From assembly GCA_027214345.1 (NCBI GenBank), contig JAPWHR010000002.1, forward strand, positions 512,301 through 576,300: a stretch of DNA of 64,000 bases, written 5' to 3'. This DNA is from Comamonadaceae bacterium G21597-S1. Lineage in GTDB: Bacteria > Pseudomonadota > Gammaproteobacteria > Burkholderiales > Burkholderiaceae_C. The stretch's first letter is position 1; each line of letters starts with the position of its first letter. Shown here one piece after another: positions 8,675 to 18,013 of the stretch. A program made the position numbers and the translations under genes. A model generated the notes under the pieces. That model was not told where the DNA came from. It saw only the letters and a program-made list of their open reading frames with translations, and did not search any database.

Positions 8675-9971
8675 GCGCCACCTGCAGCCCGTCGAAGCGC
8701 GCATCGTCGCTGTGGGCCGTGCACAGGGGCGAGCCGGGTGTCTGGGGCAGTGCCATCGCCACCGTCAGCGCATGCACGTGCAGCTCGCGCAGCGCGTGGC
8801 TGGACGTGTCGCCGCCGGCGACGACGGCCCGCCGGAGCTGGCGGTGCGCGACCATGTCGCGCAGCAGGCGCCCCAGGCGCCGGCCGATGGCGTGGGGCTC
8901 GTGATCGGCGAACGGCGCAGCCATGTTGTCCGGCCCCATGGCACTGTGCACGATCACGCTGCGGCCCTGGTCCAGTGCGGCACAGGCCAGCGCGCACACG
9001 CGCGACTGCTCGGCATCGCCCAGGCTGCGCGAGGACAGTCGCGCCGCATCGACCGCCACCCGCTCGAAACCCTGTTCGCCCGCCGTGCGGATCTGCGTGG
9101 CGGTGATCTCCGAGCAACTGCCCGATACGACCGCGATCTGATCGACGGCGCCGACCGACGGGGCCGGTGTCGCCGCTTGCTCCGGGATCAGGCCCTGCGC
9201 CGCCCATTCGGGCACCAGCGCGTATTCGACGCCGGAGGAACCCACGGTGAACAGGCTGTGCCCGGCCCGGGCATGGCGCCAGAGCTGCCGGCCGACACTT
9301 CGCTGCGTCGCCAGGTCCGCCACGTCGAACAGGACGGCACGTCTGCCCTGCCGGCCGGCTCCCTGCTGCATGGCGCGGTCGGTGGCGGCGTCGGCATCCG
9401 GGCCCGTCAGGCTCAGCCCATCGAGCAGTTCCACCGGCACATCCGTCTGCGCGGCCAGGTGCAGCCGCAAATCGGCCTCGTGCATGGGCGTGACCGGGTG
9501 GCGGCTCATCACCGGGTGGCGATCGAGCCGGTAGGTGATGCCGTTCATCGCGGCAAAGTGATGTCCGAACACGGTGTATCGGCGCAACTGCGGAACACCG
9601 ACGACGACGGGAACGGCGTCCTGCGCGAAGATGCGTGCGCCGATCTCCAGCGCGCGACCGATGCTTCCGACCTGCGGCGCACTGTCGAAGGTCGAGCACA
9701 CCTTGTAGTGACAGACACCCGCGGCCAGCCCCCGGAGCCACTCGAACGCCGCGGGCAGGTGCGCGTCCATCCACGCGGGGCTTTCGCTGCGGCTGGTACC
9801 GGCCAGTCCGATCGCCTGCAAGGCCCCGAGGCGGCCCAATCGGGCCAGTTGCTCCGGCGTAGCCGGGTCCAGGAACAGCGCGGCGCGCACGCCGGACAGC
9901 GTGAGCGCCTCCATCGCATCCGTGGAGCCGGTGAGGTCGTCGCCATAGAAGCTCAGCAGCAGTCGGTCCAT
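8613..9971 (-). CDS. oiaK: 3-oxo-isoapionate kinase (DUF1537 four-carbon acid sugar kinase family)
   Basis: A 452-aa kinase with the two DUF1537 domains. N-terminal substrate domain: 'LLLSFYGDDLTGSTDAMEAL', 'HYKVCSTFDSAPQVGSIGRA' and 'DRHPVMSRHPVTPMHEADLR'. C-terminal nucleotide domain: 'VVSGSCSEITATQI', 'VVAGGDTSSHALREL' and the final 'ALKGGQIGSPAYF'. Members phosphorylate C4-C5 acid sugars. Beside a RuBisCO-like protein, ApnL and ApnO, the expected substrate is 3-oxo-isoapionate, phosphorylated on O4. It is last in the minus-strand locus, 12 bp after oiaX. The exact substrate is assigned from gene context plus known D-apiose pathways, not from residues alone. Confidence 0.82.
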   Translation of the reverse strand: MDRLLLSFYGDDLTGSTDAMEALTLSGVRAALFLDPATPEQLARLGRLGALQAIGLAGTSRSESPAWMDAHLPAAFEWLRGLAAGVCHYKVCSTFDSAPQVGSIGRALEIGARIFAQDAVPVVVGVPQLRRYTVFGHHFAAMNGITYRLDRHPVMSRHPVTPMHEADLRLHLAAQTDVPVELLDGLSLTGPDADAATDRAMQQGAGRQGRRAVLFDVADLATQRSVGRQLWRHARAGHSLFTVGSSGVEYALVPEWAAQGLIPEQAATPAPSVGAVDQIAVVSGSCSEITATQIRTAGEQGFERVAVDAARLSSRSLGDAEQSRVCALACAALDQGRSVIVHSAMGPDNMAAPFADHEPHAIGRRLGRLLRDMVAHRQLRRAVVAGGDTSSHALRELHVHALTVAMALPQTPGSPLCTAHSDDARFDGLQVALKGGQIGSPAYFVAIRDGRR

Positions 9972-9983
9972 GTCGATCCGCCG

Positions 9984-11315
9984 TCAGGTCCTGAACGCCG
10001 CGATGGCCTGGGCCAGCGCCGGATGGCTGGCGGCGTAATCGTCCAGGTCGACACCTTGCACGGCGGCCTCCCAGGCTTCGCGCAGACTTTGCACGCCGCC
10101 CGGCACCCCGCCGGGGTGAGCCATGATGCCGCCGCCACAGCAATAGATGAGGTCGGTGCTGCCCACCGCCCGGTAGGTGTCGGCCACCTGCTCGGCACTC
10201 TGGCCCGACGAGAACACCGGCATGACTTCGCAGCCCCGGGCCGGTGGCGCGAACATGGGCGTCACGCAGCGCCTGGCCGAACGGATGACGGACGCGTCGG
10301 GTTCGCTGAACTTGTTGCGCAAGCCGTTCACATGCAGATGGTCGACGCCGGCCAGGCGCCAGAACTGCTGGTAGGCGGCGAAGTCCATGCCCACGGAGGG
10401 TGAACGGCTGAACATGCCCCAGCCAGCCCGATGCCCGTGGATTGGCAGCTGGCTGTGCCGGCGCAACCAGGCCAGGCCGGTCAGGCCCACGCAGGCCACC
10501 GTGACCATGATGCAGTTGCCGCCGGCGGCCAGCACGTGGTCATGGTTGGCGCGCATCACGTCGAGCTCGTCCGTGATGTTGAACGCATACATCACCTGGC
10601 GCCCGGTGCGCTCGGCATGTTCGCGCAGCACCGGCATCACCGCGTCCACGCGCGCCTTCAGGGGATTGTGCGAACCGTTGCCCTGCAACTCGTCGTCCTT
10701 GATGAAATCGATGCCGGCATCCACCAGCTGGCGCACCAGTGCCGCGGTCGCCTGCGGGCTCAGGCCCACGCTCGGCTTGATGATGGTTCCGATCAGCGGC
10801 CGACCCTGGATGCCCAGCAGATCGCGCGTGCCCTGGATGCCGAACTGCGGGCCCGGGTAGGCCTGTGCAAACACCTCGGGCAGTTGCAGGTCGAGCAGCC
10901 GCAGGCCGGAAAACTCCTTGAGCTCGAACAGGTTGCCCGCCACGGTGGCATGCAGGTTGGGCAACGACGGCCCCAGGTTGGCGATCGGCCAGGACACGTC
11001 GATTTCGGCGCGCTGGTACACCGGTGCGTGGCCCAGGTGTGCCGGCAAGCTGCGCATCGGCAGCGACGGATGGACGCTGGTGTCCAGCGGCGTGATGCGC
11101 TCGACAACCGCACCGGACGCCTCGCGCAGTTCGTCGGTCTCGCCCGGCAGCCGGGTGAAGGTGCCGCAGGATTGCTCACCGGCCAGCACGTCGACCGCAG
11201 CCTCCAGCGGAAACGGCGTCTCGACCCAGTAGCGTGCGCGGATGCGATCGTCCGCGGCCAGGGCCGGCGACATCGCGGTTTGCAGTGTTGGCATCGTCAT
11301 CGGACTTGTGAGCAT
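9984..11315 (-). CDS. oiaX: RuBisCO-like protein, 3-oxo-isoapionate-4-phosphate transcarboxylase/hydrolase (probable)
   Basis: About 443 aa from the start near 11315 (MLTSPMTMPTLQTAM); a later Met such as 11300 is possible. It has the RuBisCO large-subunit fold. 'IGTIIKPSVGL' keeps the first active-site Lys but has Ser in place of the second. 'GIDFIKDDELQGNGS' keeps the carbamylated-Lys/Asp/Glu metal triad. 'PIHGHRAGWG', 'NGLRNKFSE', 'VFSSGQSAE' and 'CCGGGIMAHPGG' match the His, loop-6 Lys, Ser and phosphate-binding Gly motifs. Known apiose-locus RLPs either decarboxylate 3-oxo-isoapionate-4-phosphate or split it to 3-phosphoglycerate and glycolate. The absence of tetrulose-phosphate isomerase genes here favours the second. 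Confidence 0.8.
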   Translation of the reverse strand: MLTSPMTMPTLQTAMSPALAADDRIRARYWVETPFPLEAAVDVLAGEQSCGTFTRLPGETDELREASGAVVERITPLDTSVHPSLPMRSLPAHLGHAPVYQRAEIDVSWPIANLGPSLPNLHATVAGNLFELKEFSGLRLLDLQLPEVFAQAYPGPQFGIQGTRDLLGIQGRPLIGTIIKPSVGLSPQATAALVRQLVDAGIDFIKDDELQGNGSHNPLKARVDAVMPVLREHAERTGRQVMYAFNITDELDVMRANHDHVLAAGGNCIMVTVACVGLTGLAWLRRHSQLPIHGHRAGWGMFSRSPSVGMDFAAYQQFWRLAGVDHLHVNGLRNKFSEPDASVIRSARRCVTPMFAPPARGCEVMPVFSSGQSAEQVADTYRAVGSTDLIYCCGGGIMAHPGGVPGGVQSLREAWEAAVQGVDLDDYAASHPALAQAIAAFRT

Positions 11316-11341
11316 GAAAAAGTGTGGAAATGTCGTTCCGG

Positions 11342-13351
11342 TCAGGCCTGCAGCAGGACCGCCTGGCAGGCGGCCAGTGGCAGTTCGCCGACATCCGGGC
11401 TCCCGGGCACAGCGTCGGGTTTCAGGCCCGGCCCCGGATCGCGCAGTGCGGCCGCGGCAGATGGCCGGGACAGGTCGCGACCCGTCCAATTCCCCCGCAG
11501 GCGCACACGCAGCGGCTGGTCGCCGAGGTTGGCCAGCAGCAGGCGGGTCGTGCCCGCGTCCGTGGTCCAGGCCAGGCCAGCGACATCCGCGGGCAATCCG
11601 CGAACGGCGCGCACGGCACTGCCACTCGCATCATGGAGCACGGCCTGCACGCGCCAGGCCGGCACGCAGGCCGGAGCGTGCGGGTCCGCCAGGTCGGCAC
11701 GCAACATCGGCCCCTGGACGCCATGCGAATGGTTCAGCGTCAGCAGTTCCAGGTCTTCGGCGACGACCGCCGTGGCATAACCGGCCAGCCACGCGGCGGC
11801 GAACGCGCCGTGGTGCCGCGGATCGTCGGTGGCCATGGCCAGACGTTCGTGCCGCGGATTGGCCACGGTCGATTGCCCGTAGGGATTGCGACGCATGCCC
11901 AGCGTGATCGGACCCAGCCGGTAACCCTGCCCCGGCCAGATCGCGCGCACGCTGCGCGCGATGTGCGGCAGCGACTCGAGCGTCTGCATCACCGAGCGGT
12001 CATCGGCGGCATGCACCAGCGGGCAGGTGGAATGGCCGATGAACGCGATATGTTCCGCGGACTGCCGCTTGCGATTGAGTTCGGTGAAATAGGTCAGCAT
12101 GCCGCCGCCGATGCGGCTGCCGGGAAAGGCCTGCGCGAAGGCATGGGCATACGACTCCAGACTGGCCGACTGCGGCCATTGCGCGTCGGGCTGGTAACTT
12201 TTCAGGTACACCGCGGGACAGGCCCGCACCGCCCGCGGCACGAAGTTGACGGCGCGGCAATGCTGCGCCAGGTTGGCGGCCAGCACCTGCGCGCCAGGGT
12301 GCGGCGGGCACACCACATCGAGCTGCACCGCGGCGCCACAGGCCCGGGCCAGCCGGACGATGGCCTGCAATTGCCGCTGCGCGGCGAGGTCCTCGCCCAC
12401 CTCGATCTCGGCCTGCAGCCAGGCCGGCCGCAGCGCCAGCACGGCGGCCCGTTCCCGATCCGTGATGTCCGCGGCATCCAGCGGCACACCCAGGCCTATC
12501 GGCGGCATCCGGACGCCGGTCGGCGCGCCGACCTGCACCGGCGCATCCGTGGCGGCCGCGGCGTGCCCGCCCGGTGGCCGCGCATCGCCCCGGCGCACCG
12601 TGACGGTGACCTGCTGGGCCAGCGTGCGGCCGGCCGGCAAGGTGTAGGGCCAAGGATCGAGCAGCGACGCCACATAGGTCTTGAATGACGCGTCGGACCA
12701 GTTGCGCTGGTCCTCCATCTCGAACCGGCCTTGCGGATCGTGCGGCAGCTCGGCCTGCACCCGGCAGTCGACCTCCAGCCCCGAAGGCGCGACATGGGTC
12801 AGGCGCCGGATGCCGAAGGCCACCTGCGAGGGGCTGATCCGCTGCGGGAAGCAGGTGTCTTCGACCGTGCCATCGGTATGTTCGACCCGCAGCGCGCAAC
12901 CCGCCACGCCGGCCGCATGCAGCACGACAAAGCCGCAGCGGTTGGTCGACAGCGGCGCGTCGGCCGTGGCGTCCACCTTGAACGTCAACACGCCGTCGGC
13001 ATGGCCGTCGATCCGCGCCTGCGCCCGCAAGCGCCCGTGGGGCAGGGTCCAGGCAAGGTCGAACGCGAGCGCGAATCCCGCGGCCGGCTGGGCCGTTGTG
13101 CGATGGCGGATCGCCGCGGGCACCGTGCCCCAGTCTTCATCGCGAAACAGGTAGGCGATCGCACGCACCACCTCCTCGCCGTGCCAGCAGATGGCACGCA
13201 GGCCGCCGTCTTCCAGGCGGCACGACAAGGGGCCGGCCTGCAACAGCCGCGCGGCACCGGCGGGCTGTGTCGTTCCGAAGGTGCGCCATGCGGCTGCGTC
13301 GGCCTGTGCGTCGTCCTGTGGACGGACATCCGGAGTCGCACTCGGGCACAT
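11342..13351 (-). CDS. apnL: D-apionolactonase
   Basis: A 669-aa cytosolic protein of the apionate lactonase type. It has an N-terminal beta-rich domain (to about residue 240, 'CWHGEEVVRAIAYLFRDEDW'), a central TIM-barrel-like domain ('IGLGVPLDAADITDRERAAV', 'LDVVCPPHPGAQV', 'FIGHSTCPLVHAADDRS', 'YFTELNRKR') and a C-terminal beta domain ('LLLANLGDQPLRVRLRG'). It hydrolyses apionolactone made by ApsD to D-apionate. It lies between the GntR gene (18 bp) and oiaX (26 bp). The assignment rests on size, three-domain layout and context; I recognise the family but cannot align it here. Confidence 0.78.
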   Translation of the reverse strand: MCPSATPDVRPQDDAQADAAAWRTFGTTQPAGAARLLQAGPLSCRLEDGGLRAICWHGEEVVRAIAYLFRDEDWGTVPAAIRHRTTAQPAAGFALAFDLAWTLPHGRLRAQARIDGHADGVLTFKVDATADAPLSTNRCGFVVLHAAGVAGCALRVEHTDGTVEDTCFPQRISPSQVAFGIRRLTHVAPSGLEVDCRVQAELPHDPQGRFEMEDQRNWSDASFKTYVASLLDPWPYTLPAGRTLAQQVTVTVRRGDARPPGGHAAAATDAPVQVGAPTGVRMPPIGLGVPLDAADITDRERAAVLALRPAWLQAEIEVGEDLAAQRQLQAIVRLARACGAAVQLDVVCPPHPGAQVLAANLAQHCRAVNFVPRAVRACPAVYLKSYQPDAQWPQSASLESYAHAFAQAFPGSRIGGGMLTYFTELNRKRQSAEHIAFIGHSTCPLVHAADDRSVMQTLESLPHIARSVRAIWPGQGYRLGPITLGMRRNPYGQSTVANPRHERLAMATDDPRHHGAFAAAWLAGYATAVVAEDLELLTLNHSHGVQGPMLRADLADPHAPACVPAWRVQAVLHDASGSAVRAVRGLPADVAGLAWTTDAGTTRLLLANLGDQPLRVRLRGNWTGRDLSRPSAAAALRDPGPGLKPDAVPGSPDVGELPLAACQAVLLQA

Positions 13352-13369
13352 GGCGTGTCGCGTGTGGCC

Positions 13370-14080
13370 TCAGTTGCGCACCAGGCTCTGGTACAGGGTG
13401 TTGGCACGGGTCAGGTGCTCGCGCATCGCCTGCTCCGCCCCGGCTTCGTCATGGCCCTCGATCGCGTCGACGATGCGGTTGTGCTCGGCCAGCGTCAGGG
13501 ACTCCGCCCCCGGAGCGCGCACCAGCGACTGGTAATACTCGCCCAGCCACTTGAGCATCGCGGAGAGGATCACCGGGAAGATCGGATTGCCGCTCATCGC
13601 GGCGATCTGGGCATGGAATCCCATGTCGGCGCCGACGAACGCCTGCGGGTCGCCGGTCTTGCGCTGCTGCGCGTCCAGGCACTGGCGCAGCTCGCGCACG
13701 CTGGCGGGGTCGGAATGGCGCGCCGCCAGCCGGGCCATGCCGGCCTCCAGGAACACACGCACCTCCTTGAGGTGTTCGATCGCGGCCGGGTCCGACCGCA
13801 GCAGATGCTGCGCACCACTGGTGATCTGGGCCACCAGCGACTCCGCGGTGGGCACCGCCACGCGCGCGCGTTCACCGTGGTGGATGGTGACGATGCCCGA
13901 GCGGCTCAGCGCCTGCAGCGCCTCGCGCACCGCGGGCCGCCCCACGCTGTATTCGTCCATCAGCTCGCGCTCGGAAGGAAGCTGCTCGCCGGCCGGAATC
14001 TCGCCACTGCGGATCCGGGCCAGCAACCGATCCTGCACCTCCTGGTAGAGCTTGCGCCGCGGGATGGGTTCAGATGCCAT
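13370..14080 (-). CDS. GntR-family (FadR subfamily) regulator of the apiose locus
   Basis: A 236-aa regulator starting at 14080 (MASEPIPRRKLYQEVQDRLL), preceded by AGGAAGAC on the minus strand. The winged helix has 'GEIPAGEQLPSERELMDEYSVGRPAVREAL' as consecutive short motifs, and the FadR-type helical C-domain (FCD) runs from about residue 80, with metal-site-like 'DMGFHAQIAAMSGN' and 'EHNRIVDAIEGHD'. It sits inside the catabolic operon between apsD and apnL, so it most likely represses the locus and is relieved by a pathway intermediate. A terminator-like hairpin lies just before its start, which may uncouple it from apsD transcription. Confidence 0.88.
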   Translation of the reverse strand: MASEPIPRRKLYQEVQDRLLARIRSGEIPAGEQLPSERELMDEYSVGRPAVREALQALSRSGIVTIHHGERARVAVPTAESLVAQITSGAQHLLRSDPAAIEHLKEVRVFLEAGMARLAARHSDPASVRELRQCLDAQQRKTGDPQAFVGADMGFHAQIAAMSGNPIFPVILSAMLKWLGEYYQSLVRAPGAESLTLAEHNRIVDAIEGHDEAGAEQAMREHLTRANTLYQSLVRN

Positions 14081-14098
14081 GATCGTGTCTTCCTGCAC

Positions 14099-14122
14099 AA
14101 AAAAACCAGGCGATTCCTGGCT
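14099..14122 (-). terminator. Intrinsic terminator or attenuator between apsD and the GntR gene
   Basis: On the minus strand an AGCCAGG stem, 5-nt loop and CCTGGTT stem are followed by a run of seven T. It ends only about 20 bp before the GntR start, which leaves no room for a separate promoter after it. It therefore acts as an attenuator or a leaky terminator inside the operon. Confidence 0.65.
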
Positions 14123-14280
14123 GCGGGCCATGATAGCAATGGGTACGAGTCCTGCCTTGCGCCGGCAGGACCCCGCCGCTGCCACGCTTGCCGCCCGGAA
14201 AGTCCCGCAACCATGCTGCACCGATCGCATCACGCACCGCCAACCGTTCGCCACCCGGCCCTTCGGCAATTCCTCCCGTT

Positions 14281-15339
14281 TCACAGTCGTTGCCCACCGA
14301 TGTCCCATGTGACCTGCCCGCGCGCCGCGGATGCGTATGCGGCTTCCACCAGCTGCAAGGTGCGCAGGTTGTCGGCCCCCGAGGTCTGGGGATCGCGGCC
14401 CTCGTCCAGGGCCTGCAGCCAATGGCGCTGGATGTTGAGCACGCTGTCCTGGATGTTGTGCCAGGGACGTTGTGCCCACGCATGCAGCGGCGGCGCGCAG
14501 TCGCGCCGGATCGGATCCGCGCCGCGGCGCTTGATCGTCAGTTCGTAGCCGGCGCCCAGGCGGATCGTGCCGTCGGCACCATCGATCTCCACCAGCGTCT
14601 GGGGGAACAGTTCGTGCTCGAGCACCGTGGCGTAACTGCAGTCGACGATGCTGGTCACCGCGTGCGCGTGGCGCATCATCAACGTGGCCACGTCCTCGCC
14701 GCGGATGTCCGGGTTGACCCGCCGGGTGCTGGCGCTGAGGGTGTCCACTTCGCCGAACAGGTAACGCGCGATGTCGATGATGTGGATGCCCAGGTCCTGC
14801 AGGATGAATCGCTCGCCGGTGGCCAGGTAGGGCTGGCCGGAGAACACGTCGAAGGCCGAGCGGAAACTCACGCGGCCCCAGAACGGCTCGCCGATATGGC
14901 CTTCGTCCAATGCCGCGCGCACTGCCTGGATCGGCGCCTGCCAGCGGAAGTTCTCATGCACCATCAGGGGCACGCCGGCCTCCTTGCAGCAGGCCACCAT
15001 CGCGGCCCCATCCTCCAGCGTCTCGGCGAACGGTTTCTGGCAGATGCAGGCGACCCGATGCCGGGCCGCCATCTCCACCAGCGCCCGGTGGCTGGACACC
15101 GTGGTGGCGATGTCGACGAAGTCCAGTGGCTGCGCCTCGAACAGCTCCTGCGCCGAACGGTAGGTCTGGGTGATGCCGAACGTGGCGGCCGCCACGGCCA
15201 GACGTTCGGCGTCGGCGTCGCACAAGGCGACGATCTCGACGCCCTGCAGTTGTTGCCAGGCGTGCAGGTGGTTGACCGAGAAGAAGCCGCAACCGATCAG
15301 CGCGCCCTTGCGGATCGATGGAGTCTGCCGTGCCGCCAT
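14281..15339 (-). CDS. apsD: D-apiose dehydrogenase (Gfo/Idh/MocA family)
   Basis: A 352-aa NAD(P)-dependent oxidoreductase. The Rossmann start is 'KGALIGCGFFSVNHLHAW', and 'VEIVALCDADAERLAVAA' ends in the acidic residue that selects NAD. 'HRVACICQKPFAETLEDG' carries the conserved Lys-Pro, and 'DLGIHIIDIARYLFGEVD' carries the catalytic Asp/His pair of the C-terminal beta-sheet domain. It would oxidise D-apiose (furanose) to D-apionolactone, the first step after import. It begins 3 bp after the permease stop and is separated from the GntR gene by 200 bp. Confidence 0.82.
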   Translation of the reverse strand: MAARQTPSIRKGALIGCGFFSVNHLHAWQQLQGVEIVALCDADAERLAVAAATFGITQTYRSAQELFEAQPLDFVDIATTVSSHRALVEMAARHRVACICQKPFAETLEDGAAMVACCKEAGVPLMVHENFRWQAPIQAVRAALDEGHIGEPFWGRVSFRSAFDVFSGQPYLATGERFILQDLGIHIIDIARYLFGEVDTLSASTRRVNPDIRGEDVATLMMRHAHAVTSIVDCSYATVLEHELFPQTLVEIDGADGTIRLGAGYELTIKRRGADPIRRDCAPPLHAWAQRPWHNIQDSVLNIQRHWLQALDEGRDPQTSGADNLRTLQLVEAAYASAARGQVTWDIGGQRL

Positions 15340-15342
15340 GGA

Positions 15343-16410
15343 TCAATCCTGCGCGCGCATCTGCATCGCCATGCGCTGCTGCATGCGCTGCTGGAACTGG
15401 TCCACCACCACCGCGGCAATGATGACCAGGCCCTTGATGACGGTCTGCCAGAACGAGCTCACGCCCATCATCACCAGGCCGTCGGACAGGATGCCGATGA
15501 CGAAGGCGCCGATGATGGTGCCGCCGATTCGGCCGCGGCCGCCGGTCATCGAGGTGCCACCGAGCACCGCGGCCGCGATCGCGTTGAGCTCGAAGGTCTC
15601 GCCCGTCATCGGGTGCGAGGCCACCAGCTGCGAGGAGATGATCAGCCCGACGATGGACGCGCACAGGCCGGAGAACATGTAGACGAAGAACTTGATCTGC
15701 TTGACCTTGACGCCGGACAACATGGCGGCGCGCTCATTGCCGCCCACGGCATAGATATGCCGGCCCAGCGGCGTGCGCGCGCCCAGGTAGGCCGCGCCCA
15801 CGCCGACCGCGATCAGCAGCCAGATCACCAGCGGGATGCCCAGGAAGCCCAGCGTGCCGATCAGCGGGAAGCCGGTGGTGCCGTGTTCGGCGCTGCCCTC
15901 CAGGTTGGGAAAGGTCGCGCCGTCCGACGACAGCAGCGCGATGCCGCGCGCCACATACAGCGTGCCCAGCGTGGCGATGAACGGCGCCACGTTGAGCTGG
16001 GTGATCAGGAAGCCGTTGATGGCGCCGACGAAGACACCCAGCAGCAGCGAGATGCCGATGATCTCGACCACGTTGAAATACACGATGTAGTCGCCGATGG
16101 TCAGGCCGTGCAGGATCAGGCCGCCGGCCACCATGCCGGTCAGGCCGACGATGGAGCCCACCGACAGATCGATGCCGCCGCTGACGATGACATAGGTCAT
16201 GCCGATCGCCAGGAAGGCATTGAGCGCGACGTGCTTGGACATGATCAGCGCGTTGCCCGCGCTGATGAAGTTCGGCGCCATGACGGAGAAGAATGCGACC
16301 ACCAGGAACAGCGCGATGAAGGTGCGCAATCGCAGCAGCAACAGCAGAGCGCCGTCGCGCGAGGACATGGTCGTGGGAGCTGGCATGGGTTTGGCTAGCG
16401 TTGCGGACAT
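15343..16410 (-). CDS. Sugar ABC transporter permease (RbsC family), apiose importer
   Basis: A 355-aa permease starting at 16410 (MSATLAKPMPAPTTMSS), 13 bp after the ATPase stop. It has about nine or ten transmembrane segments, with '[23 protein letters not shown]' (family signature), 'GLLVALAIGAVNG'-like 'GVFVGAINGFLITQLNVAPFIATLGT', and the C-terminal cytoplasmic coupling region 'GGTSMTGGRGRIGGTIIGA'. It works with the ATPase at 16424-18013 and the binding protein at 18789-19733 to bring the branched pentose into the cytoplasm, where ApsD (next gene) acts. Confidence 0.9.
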   Translation of the reverse strand: MSATLAKPMPAPTTMSSRDGALLLLLRLRTFIALFLVVAFFSVMAPNFISAGNALIMSKHVALNAFLAIGMTYVIVSGGIDLSVGSIVGLTGMVAGGLILHGLTIGDYIVYFNVVEIIGISLLLGVFVGAINGFLITQLNVAPFIATLGTLYVARGIALLSSDGATFPNLEGSAEHGTTGFPLIGTLGFLGIPLVIWLLIAVGVGAAYLGARTPLGRHIYAVGGNERAAMLSGVKVKQIKFFVYMFSGLCASIVGLIISSQLVASHPMTGETFELNAIAAAVLGGTSMTGGRGRIGGTIIGAFVIGILSDGLVMMGVSSFWQTVIKGLVIIAAVVVDQFQQRMQQRMAMQMRAQD

Positions 16411-16423
16411 GGTGGATTGCGGG

Positions 16424-18013
16424 TCAGGAGATGGTTGCCGGCGCTGCATGCTGCAGCTGGGCGCTGTTGGAGGCGAGGACCACGGCCTCTTCGGAGGCTT
16501 CCCCCGGGCCGAATTCGGCCGCCAGGCGACCGTTGGACATCACGAGGATGCGATCGGACAAGGCCATGACCTCCTCCAGGTCGGACGTGACGAACAGGAT
16601 GCCCAGGCCGGCCTTGGACAGGTCGCGCATGACCTTGAAGACGTCGGCCTTGGCGCCGATGTCGATGCCGCGGCTGGGCTCGTCCATCAGCAGCACCTTG
16701 GGGTCGGTCATCAGCGCACGGCCGATGACCACCTTCTGCTGGTTGCCGCCCGACAGCGAGCCGATCTCCAGCGCCGGATTGCGCGCCTTGATGGACAGAG
16801 AGCGGATGTAGCCGGCCGCGGCGGACGACTCCGTGCGGGGCGCCAGGTGGCCGCGCGTGGCCAGCCGCCACAGGCTGGCCAGCGTCAGGTTCTCGATCAC
16901 GGTCATGCTGTGCACCAGGCCGTCGACCTTGCGGTCTTCCGGAATCAGCGCCAGCCCGGCGTCGATGCAGGCGGCGACATCACGGCCCAGGATCTCCTGG
17001 CCGTCGACACGCACGCTGCCGCTGGCGCGCTCCGGATGGCAGCCGAAGATGCATTCGAACAGTTCGGTCCTGCCGGCTCCCATCAACCCGTAGATGCCGA
17101 CGATTTCGCCCTGGCGCAGGTCCAGGCTGACGTCGTTCACCTGGTAGCCCGGCGCGCCGTTGCGCGGCAGGCTCACACCCCGCACTTCGAGCACGGTCTT
17201 GCCGAAGGCGTGGTCGACCGCGCGTGCGAAATTGCGGGTGCTGGCGCCGACCATCTGGCGCACGATCCACGGCACGTCGACGTCCCGCATCCGCGCCGAG
17301 CCGGTGATGCAGCCATCGCGCAGCACCGTGATGTAGTCGCCGATGCGGATCAGCTCTTCCAGCCGGTGCGAGATATAGACGATGGCCACGCCGCGCGACT
17401 TCAGGTCGCGGATGACGCGAAACAGGATCTCGACCTCGGGCGCGCTCAGCGCCGAGGTAGGCTCATCCAGGATCAGGATGCGCGCGTCCTGCGCCATCGC
17501 CTTGGCGATCTCGATGATCTGCTGCTGCCCGATGCGCAACTCGCCCACCAGCAGGCCGGGATCGAGGTCGTGCTCGAGCGTGCGCAACAGCGCGCGCGCA
17601 CCCTGCGTCTGGCGCCGGGTGTCGATGGCGTAGCCGGTGCGGGTCAGCTCCTGGCCGATGTAGATGTTCTCCGCAATCGTCAGATTGGGGAACAGATTGA
17701 GCTCCTGGAACACGATGCCGATGCCGTGCGCACGCGCCTGCTCGGTGTTGCCCAGGTGCACGACCTCGCCATCGAGCAGAATACGGCCCGCGCTGGGTTG
17801 CTCCACGCCGGCGATGACCTTCATCATCGTGGACTTGCCCGCGCCGTTCTCGCCCACCAGCACATTGACCGCGCCCGCATGCAGCTCGAAGGACACGTCC
17901 TTGAGCGCCATGGTGCCCGGATAGGCCTTGCTGACGCCCTCGAGGCGCAGCACGACCGGATGCGGATCCGGCTGCGCGGCGGCGTGCGCCTGGGGATCGT
18001 CGGTCGTCATCAT
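16424..18013 (-). CDS. Sugar ABC transporter ATP-binding protein (RbsA/MglA type)
   Basis: A 529-aa double ATPase. First half: Walker A '[16 protein letters not shown]', signature 'LRIGQQQIIEIAKAMA', Walker B 'ILILDEPTSALS'. Second half: degenerate P-loop '[17 protein letters not shown]', signature 'LSGGNQQKVVIGRALM', Walker B 'VLLMDEPSRGIDIGAK'. This layout is standard for pentose/galactose importers, where one fused protein supplies both nucleotide sites. The start overlaps the DUF2291 stop by 4 bp (ATGA), so the two are translationally coupled. Confidence 0.93.
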   Translation of the reverse strand: MMTTDDPQAHAAAQPDPHPVVLRLEGVSKAYPGTMALKDVSFELHAGAVNVLVGENGAGKSTMMKVIAGVEQPSAGRILLDGEVVHLGNTEQARAHGIGIVFQELNLFPNLTIAENIYIGQELTRTGYAIDTRRQTQGARALLRTLEHDLDPGLLVGELRIGQQQIIEIAKAMAQDARILILDEPTSALSAPEVEILFRVIRDLKSRGVAIVYISHRLEELIRIGDYITVLRDGCITGSARMRDVDVPWIVRQMVGASTRNFARAVDHAFGKTVLEVRGVSLPRNGAPGYQVNDVSLDLRQGEIVGIYGLMGAGRTELFECIFGCHPERASGSVRVDGQEILGRDVAACIDAGLALIPEDRKVDGLVHSMTVIENLTLASLWRLATRGHLAPRTESSAAAGYIRSLSIKARNPALEIGSLSGGNQQKVVIGRALMTDPKVLLMDEPSRGIDIGAKADVFKVMRDLSKAGLGILFVTSDLEEVMALSDRILVMSNGRLAAEFGPGEASEEAVVLASNSAQLQHAAPATIS

